Assembly (NCBI GenBank): GCA_003499585.1
Contig: DNSU01000095.1
Span: 4,843 to 14,320, forward strand
Direction: 5' to 3'
Length of the DNA stretch: 9,478 nt
Source: Cyanobacteria bacterium UBA9579
GTDB taxonomy: Bacteria > Cyanobacteriota > Vampirovibrionia > Gastranaerophilales > UBA9579
The position numbers were made by a program, and so were the translations under genes. Shown one piece after another: positions 1 to 6,244 of the stretch. The notes under the pieces were generated by a model. It searched no databases. It was not told the origin of the DNA and worked only from the letters and a program-made list of their open reading frames with translations. How positions within the stretch are numbered: the first letter of the stretch is position 1; every line of letters begins with the position of its first letter.

Positions 1-66
1 ACAACTCACAAGCTCGTTGACGACTATAGTCAAACCCACCCTACATCTCAGAATGACGGGAAGTCA
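1..66. other. GC-richer intergenic edge downstream of fmt, possible repeat fragment
   Basis: No gene is seen here. By hand count, 29 of the first 60 bases are G or C, clearly more than in the AT-rich neighbours. The stretch contains a perfect 10-bp palindrome at 22-31 (gacta/tagtc), overlapped by a ttgac/gtcaa stem (17-21 with 29-33). A short tgac/gtca stem (54-57 with 63-66) abuts the fmt stop codon. No T-run follows on the minus strand, so this is not a convincing fmt terminator. The composition shift could mark the end of a dispersed intergenic repeat, but only one partial copy is visible. Confidence 0.25.
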
Positions 67-1014
67 TCAACTAAATCTATCGCCTTTTTGGACTCTGGCT
101 CCATTATACCAGCAGGATGCATCTATAACTTTTTTTCCTGCCGGTTGGAGTTTTTTAATAATTATTGCGCCATCTCCAGTAATAACTTTTATTCCACTAT
201 CAATTATACCAACTATTAGACCAAAATTTTCAGTATTAACTTTTTCTTTATTATCTTTCTCAAGTTCAGTTTCAATTATTTTTATCATACATTCTTTGAA
301 GTTTGTAGTAGTAGCAGGCCAGGGTTTCATGCCTCTTACTTTATTATGTATAATTTCAGCACTTTCATCCCAGTTAATTTTTCCATCTTCTTTATTTAAT
401 TTTGAAGCATAAGTTGCTTCTGCATCATTTTGAGGGATTGGAGTTACTGTACCATTATCAAGTCTTATCATACTTTCATAAAGCATTTGCGGCCCTATAT
501 GAGCCATAATATCTGATAATTCACAGGCATCCATATTTTCAGGGATTTCTATTTCTTTTTTAAGAAGCATTGGCCCTGTATCAACGCCGACATCAGACAT
601 CATTGTAGTGATTCCCGTTACTTTATCGCCGTTAATTATTGCCCATTGTATCGGGTTTGCCCCTCTATATTTAGGCAAAAGAGACGAATGCAGATTGATG
701 GTGCCTAATCTTGGAATATCAAGCAATTCTTTGCTTAAAATCTGACCGAATGCGACCATAATAAAAGCATCTGGTTTCAATTGTCTTAGGCGATTAATTA
801 ATTCTTCATCTTTTCTTATAAGTCTTGGTTGAAATACAGGTATTGCATTAGTTTCAGCCATAATTTTTACAGGCGGCGGTATGACTTTATGCCCTCTACC
901 CGCTGGTCTGTCAGGCTGAGTAATTACTGCTAAAACTTCTACATCATCTCTTTTAATAAAATATTCCAAAGAAGGAACAGCAATTTCAGGCGTCCCTAAA
1001 TACACTATTTTCAT
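67..1014 (-). CDS. fmt: Methionyl-tRNA formyltransferase
   Basis: This cytoplasmic enzyme transfers a formyl group from 10-formyl-tetrahydrofolate to initiator Met-tRNA. The 315 residues match the usual family length. The N-terminal formyltransferase domain (about 1-200) starts MKIVYLGTPE and carries QPDRPAGRG (33-41). It also has the catalytic block NLHSSLLPKYRGANPIQ with N107 and H109, and D145 in SDVGVDTGPML. The C-terminal tRNA-binding domain (about 205-315) ends in the typical LQPAGKK...NGARVQKGDRF pattern. The ATG lies 14 bases after the def stop. An aagga Shine-Dalgarno (minus strand, 1027-1023) sits 8 bases before the ATG, so def and fmt are almost certainly one transcript. The two products act at opposite ends of the formyl-methionine cycle. 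No odd residues were seen. Confidence 0.97.
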   Translation of the reverse strand: MKIVYLGTPEIAVPSLEYFIKRDDVEVLAVITQPDRPAGRGHKVIPPPVKIMAETNAIPVFQPRLIRKDEELINRLRQLKPDAFIMVAFGQILSKELLDIPRLGTINLHSSLLPKYRGANPIQWAIINGDKVTGITTMMSDVGVDTGPMLLKKEIEIPENMDACELSDIMAHIGPQMLYESMIRLDNGTVTPIPQNDAEATYASKLNKEDGKINWDESAEIIHNKVRGMKPWPATTTNFKECMIKIIETELEKDNKEKVNTENFGLIVGIIDSGIKVITGDGAIIIKKLQPAGKKVIDASCWYNGARVQKGDRFS

Positions 1015-1028
1015 AGGAAAGTTCCTTA
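1015..1028 (-). promoter_or_regulatory. fmt ribosome-binding site in a small inverted repeat
   Basis: Between def and fmt the minus strand reads taaggaactttcct before the ATG. The SD (aagga) is half of the self-complementary agga-actt-tcct. A tiny hairpin could cover the SD, and ribosomes ending def would open it. This would fit translational coupling, but the stem is only 4 bp, so the effect is speculative. Confidence 0.35.
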
Positions 1029-1613
1029 TTAATCCTTAACTTTAGCCATAGCACATTTTTGAATAAGCTCTTCCAGTTCTTTTTCATCCAGAAGATACTC
1101 AGGATCAACAGGAGGAAGCCCGTGCTTTGCTAATTCTTCATTGGCTTCAAATCTGTTTGTGGAATGATCAATAAACAGAATTCCGTCAAGGTGATCCATT
1201 TCATGCTGAATGGCTCTTGCAAGCAGTGAACCATCTTTTGCTTCAATAGTAAATGGCCTGCCTTTATCATCTTTAGCTCTTATTACTACATCGGTATATC
1301 GTCTTACATTAGTATAAGCTTCAGGAAAACTAAGACAACCTTCATAGCTAATTATAGCTCCTGACTTTTTAATGATTTTGGGATTTACGAATACTATAGG
1401 ATTTAAAGGCTCATCACCGGTGGAAGTATCTATCACAAAGACTCTATAACTTTCTCCAAGCTGAGGTGCAGCAAGGCCAACACCATTTTGAGAGTACATA
1501 GTATCCATTAAATCATCAATTAATTTCTGGATTTTAGAAGATATTTTGTGAACTTCCTTTGTAGGTGCTCTTAAAATTTTATCGCCGTATTGAATTATTT
1601 TACGTATTGCCAT
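1029..1613 (-). CDS. def: Peptide deformylase
   Basis: This metal-dependent enzyme removes the formyl group from the N-terminal methionine of new proteins at the ribosome exit. All three family motifs are present in order: GVGLAAPQLG (44-53), EGCLSFP with metal ligand C93 (91-97), and QHEMDHLDG with H137, E138 and H141 (136-144). The 194 residues are a normal to slightly long deformylase. About 40 residues lie after the HEMDH helix, ending in an acidic, Lys-rich tail. The start at minus-strand ATG 1613-1611 gives the standard MAIRKIIQYGDKILR opening. The upstream aacggttaatatt offers only a weak SD. It is the first gene of a def-fmt pair and is divergent from the fumarase gene. Confidence 0.97.
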   Translation of the reverse strand: MAIRKIIQYGDKILRAPTKEVHKISSKIQKLIDDLMDTMYSQNGVGLAAPQLGESYRVFVIDTSTGDEPLNPIVFVNPKIIKKSGAIISYEGCLSFPEAYTNVRRYTDVVIRAKDDKGRPFTIEAKDGSLLARAIQHEMDHLDGILFIDHSTNRFEANEELAKHGLPPVDPEYLLDEKELEELIQKCAMAKVKD

Positions 1614-1715
1614 AATATTAACCGTTTTTTTATCTATTTTCCAGTATTATGATACCATAAATAGTATCATTTTTAAAATTTCGTTTAGGGTTTCGGATCG
1701 GGTAACTGAGCAAGT
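1614..1715. promoter_or_regulatory. Divergent def/fumarase intergenic region with hairpin
   Basis: This 102-base gap must hold the starts of both divergent transcripts. The clearest element is an inverted repeat at 1649-1670: perfect 7-bp arms atgatac/gtatcat around an 8-base centre. On the minus strand the stem grows to 9 bp with one U-G wobble and a 4-base loop; on the plus strand that wobble would be a C-A mismatch. The hairpin therefore fits the def leader, or acts as a DNA operator. On the plus strand it is followed by a short T-run. I could not place convincing -35/-10 boxes. The stretch 1681-1712 is less AT-rich than the rest. Confidence 0.4.
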
Positions 1716-3200
1716 ATGAAAGAATCAATAGCTAGAATAAACAGTCAAAAAATCAGTGAAGTTGTGAGCAATTTATGCAAGCAGGCAAATATTTGTATAT
1801 CTAAAGACGTATATAATGCTCTTTTTGATTCATATTTAAAGGAAAAATCCCCAAAAGCAAAATATAGTCTATGGCAAATTCTTGAGAATCTTAAACTTGC
1901 TACTACTATTGAACGTCCTATATGTCAGGATACAGGGATTGTTGTGGTTTTTCTGGAAATTGGACAAAATATTCTTATTGAAGGGGATAGCATTGAAGAT
2001 GCAATAAATTTAGGTGTTCAACAGGCATATGAAGAAAATTTCTTCAGGAAATCTATAGTAAATGATCCTGTATTTGAAAGAATTAACACCAATACAAACA
2101 CCCCGGCAATTATATATCCCACTTTTACAACAGGAAACTCCATAAAAATAACAGTCTCAATAAAAGGCTGCGGTTGCGAAAATATGAGTGCGGTTCAAAT
2201 GCTCAAACCTTCAGCCGGACCAGAAGGAATCGTAGAATTTGCTGTTGAAACTCTAAAAAGTGCCGGAGCCAATACTTGTCCCCCGGTAAGATTAGGAATC
2301 GGCATTGGCGGAACCATGGAATATGCAGCCGTTTTAGCAAAAAAAGCTCTCTTAGAAGCCGTAAAAACAGAATCTGATCTGGAAAGATTAATCGATAGTG
2401 AACCTGATTCTAATAACAAAAAAATGCTGCAGATGGAATTAGACATTCTACAAGGTATCAATAATCTCAAAATTGGTGCAAATGGACTTGGCGGAGATAT
2501 AACAGCATTTGGAATTAATATAAAAAGCTATCCAACCCATATTGCTGCACTGCCTGTGGCTATTAATATCAATTGCCACGCTTCACGGCATGCCAGAGCT
2601 GAAATTTCAGATAATGACGTTAAATATTATCCGGAAAATTATGAATCTAATTTTAAAAACATTGAAAATCTGGAAAATTCTTCAGCAAAAATCGATGTAG
2701 ATGATATAGAAGCTTTGAGGAAATTACAAGCAGGAGATATGGTTTTCTTGAACGGCTATATTTACACAGCCAGAGATGCTGCACATAAAAAACTATTTGA
2801 ATGCATCAATAATAATAAAGAATTACCCATAGATATAAAAGACAAAATCATATATTATACGGGCCCATGCCCTCCTGTAAAAGGTGAAATAATAGGCCCA
2901 GCCGGTCCTACCACTTCTATAAGAATGGATAAATATACTCCTGTATTAATGGAAAAGGGTTTATTTGGTTCTATCGGAAAAGGCGCAAGATCTGAGGAAG
3001 TCATTGAATCAATCAAGAAAAATAAAGGCATTTATCTTGCAACTACAGGCGGTGCTGCTACTTTATTAGGGCAAAAAATTATTGAATCTGAAATCGTAGC
3101 ATATCCTGAGCTTGGCACAGAAGCTATTTACAGGTTTAAAGTACAGGATTTTCCAGCCATAGTAGCAATTGACAGCAATGGCAATAGTATTTTGAAATAA
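1716..3200 (+). CDS. fumA: Class I fumarate hydratase, alpha and beta parts fused
   Basis: An iron-sulfur fumarase interconverting fumarate and (S)-malate. The N-terminal alpha part (about 1-290) carries the three cysteines expected to bind the [4Fe-4S] cluster: C70 in RPICQDTG, C188 in TCPPVRLGIGIGGT and C287 in NCHASRHARAE. Their spacing (118 and 99) resembles E. coli FumA. D72 in CQDTG is the likely active-site acid. The C-terminal beta (swivelling) part (about 330-494) has LNGYIYTARDAAHKK, YYTGPCPPVKGEIIGPAGPTTS, GKGARSEE and ATTGGAATLLG. At 494 residues it resembles the two-subunit enzyme joined end to end, and is shorter than E. coli FumA. An in-frame TGA at 1707-1709 rules out an earlier start. 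The SD before ATG 1716 is very weak. L-tartrate dehydratase belongs to the same superfamily, and sequence alone does not fully exclude that substrate. Confidence 0.92.
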   Translation: MKESIARINSQKISEVVSNLCKQANICISKDVYNALFDSYLKEKSPKAKYSLWQILENLKLATTIERPICQDTGIVVVFLEIGQNILIEGDSIEDAINLGVQQAYEENFFRKSIVNDPVFERINTNTNTPAIIYPTFTTGNSIKITVSIKGCGCENMSAVQMLKPSAGPEGIVEFAVETLKSAGANTCPPVRLGIGIGGTMEYAAVLAKKALLEAVKTESDLERLIDSEPDSNNKKMLQMELDILQGINNLKIGANGLGGDITAFGINIKSYPTHIAALPVAININCHASRHARAEISDNDVKYYPENYESNFKNIENLENSSAKIDVDDIEALRKLQAGDMVFLNGYIYTARDAAHKKLFECINNNKELPIDIKDKIIYYTGPCPPVKGEIIGPAGPTTSIRMDKYTPVLMEKGLFGSIGKGARSEEVIESIKKNKGIYLATTGGAATLLGQKIIESEIVAYPELGTEAIYRFKVQDFPAIVAIDSNGNSILK

Positions 3201-3275
3201 CATTTTAATATTGTTAATTATAAAGTTGTTTTGATGAGTGTGCTTGTCAGACTATTTTTCACATACCCTTTTAAG

Positions 3276-3306
3276 AACAAAAATAAAAGCCGCTCATTTG
3301 GCGGCT
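3276..3306 (-). terminator. Intrinsic terminator of the minus-strand small RNA
   Basis: A GC-rich 6-bp stem, agccgc/gcggct (plus positions 3288-3293 with 3301-3306), closes a 7-base loop. Read on the minus strand it is followed at once by tttatttttgttctt, a classic U-tract. Read on the plus strand it is followed by acaagactt, so it is a poor terminator for the fumarase transcript. Its orientation therefore calls for a leftward transcript. No protein gene lies leftward of the sigma-28 promoter within reach, which points to a small RNA. Confidence 0.8.
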
Positions 3307-3352
3307 ACAAGACTTGGGGAGGAGATTGGGGTATGACCTATTTGGTCTTATA
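3280..3352 (-). ncRNA. Candidate sigma-28-dependent small RNA with C-rich anti-SD loop
   Basis: An RNA of about 70 nt is predicted between a perfect FliA promoter (3385-3359) and an intrinsic terminator (3306-3276), both on the minus strand. The 5' half can fold in two ways. One is a small gacc/ggtc hairpin (3347-3344 with 3338-3335). The other is a longer stem pairing 3352-3345 with 3313-3306; this has one U-G wobble that works only in minus-strand RNA. Between them lies an unpaired stretch reading ACCCCAAUCUCC and then UCCCC (3332-3316). It contains CUCC/CCUCC like the 16S anti-Shine-Dalgarno, so it could bind ribosome-binding sites. No ORF with a plausible SD is seen in the RNA. I do not recognise it as a named RNA family. 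The promoter and terminator are seen directly; the transcript and its role are inferred. Confidence 0.72.
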
Positions 3353-3358
3353 TTATAT

Positions 3359-3385
3359 TTATCGGCACGTTTCTAAAAAACTTTA
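3359..3385 (-). promoter_or_regulatory. Perfect sigma-28 (FliA) promoter
   Basis: On the minus strand TAAAGTTT (3385-3378), an 11-base spacer (3377-3367) and GCCGATAA (3366-3359) match the E. coli FliA consensus TAAAGTTT-N11-GCCGATAA at all 16 defined positions. Transcription should start about 6-10 bases further left, near 3352-3349. It points away from kup and toward the terminator at 3306-3276. Sigma-28 normally serves late flagellar, chemotaxis and motility genes, so the RNA is expected to be made with them. Confidence 0.85.
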
Positions 3386-3471
3386 GGACTTTTTTAAATC
3401 TTGTTACATTTCTTAACATTTAATTGATTTAATTCTTATTAGTATTAGCATTGATTCAAGTCAAGAACTGG

Positions 3472-3521
3472 ATTTTAGAAATTTTAGAAAATCAGATTTT
3501 AATTCTGATTAAAGGAAAGTT
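3472..3521 (+). promoter_or_regulatory. kup leader: tandem repeat, hairpin and ribosome-binding site
   Basis: A perfect tandem 9-mer, attttagaa (3472-3480 and 3481-3489), is followed by a 7-bp stem-loop (aatcaga 3490-3496 with tctgatt 3504-3510, 7-base loop). The stem ends exactly where the SD aaagga (3511-3516) begins, 5 bases before the ATG. The hairpin could be an operator or could affect ribosome access. No c-di-AMP riboswitch features were found, although such switches often precede K+ transporter genes. Confidence 0.4.
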
Positions 3522-5339
3522 ATGGGAAAGCTTAGATCAAATATGAAAGAAATAGTACATTCTGCAGGGCTGGTATTTGGCGATATCGGCACAAGCCCTA
3601 TATATACACTTACTATTATTTTCCTTCTGATAACAATACCGACTGCTAATGAAGTTATAGGTGTTTTATCCCTAATTTTCTGGACGATGACGCTGCTTGT
3701 TACAATTCAGTATGCATGGCTGGCAACAAGCTTAAGCAAAAAAGGTGAAGGTGGAAATATTATTCAAAGAGATATACTTGTTCCCCTGCTGAAATCATCA
3801 AAGCAAATTGTTTTTGTTACGATACTCGCATTTATAGGCATTTCTTTACTTATAGGCGATGGAGTTATTACCCCTGCTATCAGTATTCTCAGTGCGGTTG
3901 AAGGCTTACGCCTAATTCCCGGCCTTGAAAACACTGGTCAGGGAATTGTAATTTTTATAGCTGCTTTAATTGCGCTTGGGTTATTCTCTTTTCAGAGAAA
4001 GGGAACGGATAGAGTTGCAGGGACGTTCGGACCTTTAATGGTTATATGGTTTTCTGTATTAGCAATCTCTGGCATAGTCTCAATTATTAGTTTTCCTGCT
4101 GTATTTAAGGCCATTAATCCTGTATATGGAATTAACTTTCTTTTTCAAGAGGGTTTTGTGTCATTTCTTGTGCTTTCCAATGTTATACTCTGTGCTACTG
4201 GTGGTGAAGCATTATATGCAGATATGGGGCATCTTGGCAGAGGACCTATTGTAAAGGCATGGTCTATTGTATTTGTTGCTCTTATATTAAATTACTTTGG
4301 CCAGGGTGCTTTTTTACTAAATCACCCTGAAGCTAAAAACTTATTATTTGAGATGATATTTAATCAAGCAAGAATCCTATATATACCATTTCTTATCCTC
4401 AGTATTATGGCAACTGTTATTGCATCTCAGGCTATGATTAGCGGTATGTTCTCGCTTGTTTATCAGGGAATTACAACACGTATAATGCCAATGTTTAAAG
4501 TTGAATATACTTCTTCAGAATTAAGATCAAAAATATATATAGGTGCGGTTAACTGGTTTTTATTAGCATTTGTTATCCTGATTATGCTTATATTTAAAGA
4601 ATCCCATCAACTTGCAACTGCATATGGCTTAGCTGTTACAGGCAGTATGACTGTCACCGGAACAATGATGATTTGGACATTCTATCTAAGAAAGAACTAT
4701 ACCAGAGGAACTATAGAATTATTCGTAACAATGGTAGTCCTTGTATATCTATTCTCTAACACGCTAAAAATCCCAACAGGTGCATATTGGTCAATAATTA
4801 TAGCCAGTATTCCTCTTTCAATGATCATTTTATATACAACAGGTCAAAAGAAACTGTATCAATCCTTAAAACTTATGCCCTTTGAGGAATTTATTCAGAA
4901 ATATAATCAAATTTATGAGAACTCAAACAAAATTAGCGGAAGTGCATTGTTTTTTGCCAGAAACATGGCCAAAGTCCCTCCTTATATAGTTAATACTATG
5001 TTTGTCAACAATATTATTTATGAAAACAATATTATAGTTTCTATTAATATAATTGACTGCCCGTATGGAATTAATGCATCCTTTAAGGAAGATTTTGCCA
5101 AAGGCTTAAAATCATTTGAAATCGAAATAGGGTATATGGAGATAGCTGACGTAGAAGCAATATTAAAACAAGCAGGAATAAATGAAAAAGTTATTTTCTA
5201 CGGACTTGAAGAAATAGTAACTGATAGTCTTATTTGGAAAGGCTTTGCAATAATTAAAAAACTCACCCCATCATTTGTACAGTTTTATAAATTGCCTTCA
5301 CAAAAGATTCATGGCATTATTACACGCATTGAAATGTAG
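3522..5339 (+). CDS. kup: KUP/HAK/KT-family potassium uptake protein
   Basis: An inner-membrane K+ importer, probably proton-coupled as in E. coli Kup. At 605 residues it is slightly short for the family (usually about 620-650). The membrane part (about 10-455, around 12 helices) carries all hallmark blocks: VFGDIGTSPIYTL (18-30, with D21), GEGGNIIQ (75-82), GDGVITPAISILSAVEG (112-128), TGGEALYADMGHLGRGPI (226-243, with E229), NYFGQGAFLL (257-266), ASQAMISG (301-308) and YGLAVTGSMTVTG (368-380). The remaining roughly 150 residues form the usual cytoplasmic domain, which ends cleanly. The start has a good SD (aaagga, 5-base spacing). It stands alone, with a long leader on the left and a 333-base gap on the right. 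Confidence 0.97.
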   Translation: MGKLRSNMKEIVHSAGLVFGDIGTSPIYTLTIIFLLITIPTANEVIGVLSLIFWTMTLLVTIQYAWLATSLSKKGEGGNIIQRDILVPLLKSSKQIVFVTILAFIGISLLIGDGVITPAISILSAVEGLRLIPGLENTGQGIVIFIAALIALGLFSFQRKGTDRVAGTFGPLMVIWFSVLAISGIVSIISFPAVFKAINPVYGINFLFQEGFVSFLVLSNVILCATGGEALYADMGHLGRGPIVKAWSIVFVALILNYFGQGAFLLNHPEAKNLLFEMIFNQARILYIPFLILSIMATVIASQAMISGMFSLVYQGITTRIMPMFKVEYTSSELRSKIYIGAVNWFLLAFVILIMLIFKESHQLATAYGLAVTGSMTVTGTMMIWTFYLRKNYTRGTIELFVTMVVLVYLFSNTLKIPTGAYWSIIIASIPLSMIILYTTGQKKLYQSLKLMPFEEFIQKYNQIYENSNKISGSALFFARNMAKVPPYIVNTMFVNNIIYENNIIVSINIIDCPYGINASFKEDFAKGLKSFEIEIGYMEIADVEAILKQAGINEKVIFYGLEEIVTDSLIWKGFAIIKKLTPSFVQFYKLPSQKIHGIITRIEM

Positions 5340-5672
5340 TACAGATTACAAATCATCAAATTGTTAAGATATTTTACGATTTTTAATTTGAGAGAAAAAG
5401 TAATGTTATTTATTTTTTATATACCTAATAAATTAGGTCTATTTTAAAAATATATATTAGTGAAATATCATACTTGCTTAAAACAGCAATAAATATTGCC
5501 ATAAAATGCTGTCATAATAGGGGTTATAGGGTAATATTATTTAGATACTTGTATAAGCAAAGCTATCAACGCAATTCCCATTTTTTATTTGTTTTTATAT
5601 AGATGGGAAAACTTTCAGAGATATGCAACTTATAGGTAAAATTTATTAGACAAGGGAATAAAGGAGTAGGGT
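5340..5672. other. 333-base gap kup to Q-rich gene: hairpins, leader
   Basis: I see no protein or tRNA gene here. The main elements, left to right, are as follows. A weak 6-bp hairpin lies at 5423-5438 (separate entry). A stem acagca/tgctgt (5483-5488 with 5507-5512) competes with an internal gcaat/attgc stem. A 7-bp inverted repeat ttcccat/atgggaa (5575-5581 with 5603-5609) encloses a 21-base T-rich loop; one further wobble and one further A-T pair extend it. The sequence TAAA, 15 bases, then GCCATAAA (5479-5505) recalls a damaged FliA box. The downstream gene has a strong SD, aaggag at 5661-5666. Confidence 0.45.
5423..5445 (+). terminator. Weak candidate terminator after kup
   Basis: Arms acctaa (5423-5428) and ttaggt (5433-5438) enclose a taaa loop, followed by ctatttt. 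The stem is short and AT-rich and the T-run is interrupted. It is only the best candidate for kup 3'-end formation, and may also work leftward because a T-rich run precedes it. Confidence 0.3.
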
Positions 5673-6065
5673 ATGGGTTTAGTAGCCAGCCAAGCCAGGC
5701 TTTTAATGCTGACTTCAAGAAAATCAGATCTTGAATTTCAAATGCAGCAAATAAGCCAACAGAGAATGAATATGTCTCAGGCAACAGGCTTGCTTGCGCA
5801 AAGAATGAATGCTGTATCACAGTATCAGATGCAAGGAGCTCAAGCACAAATGGGTGGACAGCAAATACCGCAAGGAGCTGAACAACAAATAGCTGCGGCT
5901 AATCAAGCTGTACAAGCTGATCAGATGATACTACAACAAATGGATAAACAGTTAGAAATGCAAGTTAAACAGCTTGAAACTCAACATAAAGCAGTATCAC
6001 AAGAGTACGAATCTGTACAAAAAATCATCGATAAAAACATTGAAAGATCATTTAAATACGCATAA
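5673..6065 (+). CDS. Small Q/M-rich coiled-coil protein, function unknown
   Basis: A 130-residue protein of unknown function. It has 29 Gln and 11 Met, no Cys or Trp, no signal peptide and no membrane helix. Three parts are visible. An N-terminal block, MGLVASQARLLMLTSRKSDLE (1-21), runs into a Q-rich helix (about 22-50). A Gln/Gly/Ala/Pro linker follows (about 51-72). A C-terminal heptad-like helix (about 73-128) contains QLEMQVKQLETQHKAVSQE and ends VQKIIDKNIERSFKYA. From memory, proteins with this SQARLL-LT-RKSDLEF start and IDKNIE-SFK end recur as multi-copy hypotheticals in Melainabacteria; I could not check this. The helical layout would suit a secreted or assembly-forming protein, but that is conjecture. 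The start has a strong SD (aaggag, 6-base spacing), and a strong terminator follows 30 bases after the stop, so it is probably a single-gene transcript. Confidence 0.85.
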   Translation: MGLVASQARLLMLTSRKSDLEFQMQQISQQRMNMSQATGLLAQRMNAVSQYQMQGAQAQMGGQQIPQGAEQQIAAANQAVQADQMILQQMDKQLEMQVKQLETQHKAVSQEYESVQKIIDKNIERSFKYA

Positions 6066-6094
6066 CAAACAATTACACTCATGTTTATAACCCC

Positions 6095-6117
6095 AAAAGG
6101 ACCTAACGGTCCTTTTT
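6095..6117 (+). terminator. Strong intrinsic terminator after the Q-rich gene
   Basis: A perfect 9-bp stem, aaaaggacc (6095-6103) with ggtcctttt (6108-6116), closes a 4-base taac loop and runs into ttttta. The A-run on the left arm makes it potentially bidirectional. It lies 30 bases after the stop codon of the Q-rich gene. Confidence 0.9.
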
Positions 6118-6244
6118 ATTTGGGAAAAATTTATATCAGAATGAGTAATTCTTCATAGGCAATATTCTTATTAAATATGTATGCATTTTTATTATGTTTA
6201 AAACTCAATATTGATAAAGTCTTGAGTTATTTTCTTTTTATTCA

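Noticed and set aside
17..412. 131-residue plus-strand ORF
   Set aside because: It is antisense to the fmt 3' end, has no family motifs, and its hydrophobic run reflects reverse-complemented coding sequence.
3201..3306. Rightward terminator for fumarase at the 3288-3306 hairpin
   Set aside because: On the plus strand the stem is followed by acaagactt with no T-run. The U-tract is on the minus-strand side.
3333..3386. 17-codon plus-strand ORF (MTYLVLYYIYRHVSKKL) behind an aggag SD-like sequence at 3320-3324
   Set aside because: The SD and ATG look good, but the ORF is the exact reverse of the small-RNA loop and promoter. The perfect FliA box and the strand-specific terminator explain the same bases better. 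It stays as the main rival reading of the locus.
3387..3521. c-di-AMP (ydaO/yuaA-type) riboswitch before kup
   Set aside because: Such riboswitches often control K+ transporters, but this leader is AT-rich and lacks the conserved G-rich blocks and the needed stems.
5566..5847. Minus-strand 93-residue ORF over the Q-rich gene start
   Set aside because: Antisense to a well-supported gene with a strong SD, and no motif is visible.
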